Made by a program: the position numbers and the translations under genes. The notes beneath the pieces were generated by a model, which was not told the origin of the DNA, made no database searches, and was given only the letters and a program-made list of their open reading frames with translations. Of a stretch of DNA of 64,000 nucleotides, positions 63,638 to 64,000 are shown in pieces (positions within the stretch are counted from its first letter, which is position 1; every line of letters begins with the position of its first letter). Location of the stretch: the NCBI RefSeq assembly GCF_017875315.1, contig NZ_JAGGMM010000001.1:744001-808000 (forward strand), read 5' to 3'. Source of the DNA: Methanomicrobium sp. W14. GTDB taxonomy: Archaea > Halobacteriota > Methanomicrobia > Methanomicrobiales > Methanomicrobiaceae.

Positions 63638-64000
63638 ATGGATTGCTCTGATGACTGGTTTCCTTACGAAACATACAGGCCCCACCAAAGGGAAATGCTT
63701 AATCTGGCAGAAGATGCCGCAAGAAATCATGATATCTGCATGATAGACGCCCCGACCGGCAGTGGTAAATCCAGTGTCCTGTCAGCGCTTTTATCAGCTG
63801 CGAACGGCAGAAAAATAATCGTTGCCGTAAGAACAGTCAGCCAGCTGAATACATTTATCAGGGAACTTGAATTAATCAAACGGAAAAAAGGGCACCTTAA
63901 GGTTGCATACCTCGTCGGAAAACGCAGGATGTGCATGATGGGGGCGGACGGCGACATTTACAGGATGTGTGAAGGATTAAAGGCCTTCTCAACGTCACTT
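63638..64000 (+). CDS. XPD/Rad3-like superfamily 2 DNA helicase (3' partial)
   Basis: The first 121 residues are visible; the gene runs off the window. YRPHQREMLNLA (Q-motif-like start), Walker A DAPTGSGKSS near residue 40, motif Ia-like VAVRTVSQLNTFIREL, then GKRRMCMMG and YRMCEG, where the cysteines fit the first two ligands of the XPD [4Fe-4S] cluster. Archaeal XPD proteins unwind DNA 5' to 3' in repair. Homology covers the whole visible part, so ATG 63638 is supported. Confidence 0.88.
   Translation, partial: MDCSDDWFPYETYRPHQREMLNLAEDAARNHDICMIDAPTGSGKSSVLSALLSAANGRKIIVAVRTVSQLNTFIRELELIKRKKGHLKVAYLVGKRRMCMMGADGDIYRMCEGLKAFSTSL

Noticed and set aside
1-64000. CRISPR array, rRNA and tRNA genes
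   Set aside because: No regularly spaced direct repeats and no rRNA- or tRNA-like sequences were seen on either strand when reading the gaps.

Overview
The window is archaeal and comes from a hydrogenotrophic methanogen, most likely of the order Methanomicrobiales (Methanoplanus/Methanolacinia-like). The evidence is archaeal ribosomal proteins (LX, L21e), aIF6, prefoldin, SRP54/FtsY, archaeal AspRS, RpoF, CDC48 and RadB. With these come methanogen-only genes: component A2 (AtwA), methanogenesis marker proteins 3, 5, 6, 7, 15 and 17, DUF1890/DUF1894 and CofD. A form III RuBisCO and the archaeal mevalonate branch are also present. Genes are dense, ATG/GTG/TTG starts often overlap the previous stop by 1-4 bases, and T-runs act as terminators. 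I see no rRNA, tRNA or CRISPR array.

Layout. 1-7580 (+): a translation and protein-targeting operon: aIF6 (5' end cut by the window), rpl LX, prefoldin alpha, ftsY, srp54, trmY, pus10, rpl21e, rpoF, DUF655 and ksgA. A HerA-type ATPase lies reversed between ksgA and a HemK2-like methyltransferase. 10.3-15.4 kb: an HdeD-like membrane protein and a convergent mutS-mutL pair. 15.4-18.2 kb: a gene-poor, AT-rich island holding one gene, a XerA tyrosine recombinase. A 28-bp dif-like site (11-6-11 layout, spacer TGTATA as in the bacterial dif core) lies just upstream of it. Copies of a 21-26-bp repeat flank the island, and there is a probable TnpB scar. 18.2-21.4 kb: DUF5806, MobB with a MoaE-like tail, and glmM. 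21.4-28.1 kb: Ogg glycosylase, a CbiMNOQ-type Ni/Co ECF transporter, MntP with DUF1894/DUF1890, GNAT and DUF2156 proteins.

28.1-31.0 kb (-): ubiX, a ubiD homologue and an aconitase-X large subunit, that is, the phosphomevalonate dehydratase / anhydromevalonate-phosphate decarboxylase part of the archaeal mevalonate pathway. The small dehydratase subunit is not here. 31.2-36.8 kb: HD hydrolase, cofD, a membrane protein, a divergent second CofD and a secreted protein. 37.1-40.3 kb: aspS, core MetE and an acyltransferase. 40.4-45.2 kb (-): a RecA/KaiC-fold protein lacking its P-loop lysine, an acyl-CoA ligase and a CDC48 with enlarged lid regions. 45.3-50.2 kb: larC, radB, dapF, rbcL (form III) and a HAD phosphatase.

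50.6-57.5 kb (+): a tight seven-gene operon, atwA-mmp3-mmp6-mmp5-mmp15-mmp17-mmp7, for ATP-dependent activation of methyl-coenzyme M reductase. 57.5-64 kb: AhpD-like protein, two orphans (one secreted), a flavodoxin, a membrane protein, a second flavodoxin carrying an unrecognised N-terminal domain, purB, PspC, and the 5' end of an XPD/Rad3-like helicase cut by the window end.

The strongest candidates for something not yet described are the xerA/dif-like island with its repeats, the divergent CofD paralogue, the flavodoxin-fusion locus, and the KaiC-like protein without a working Walker A.
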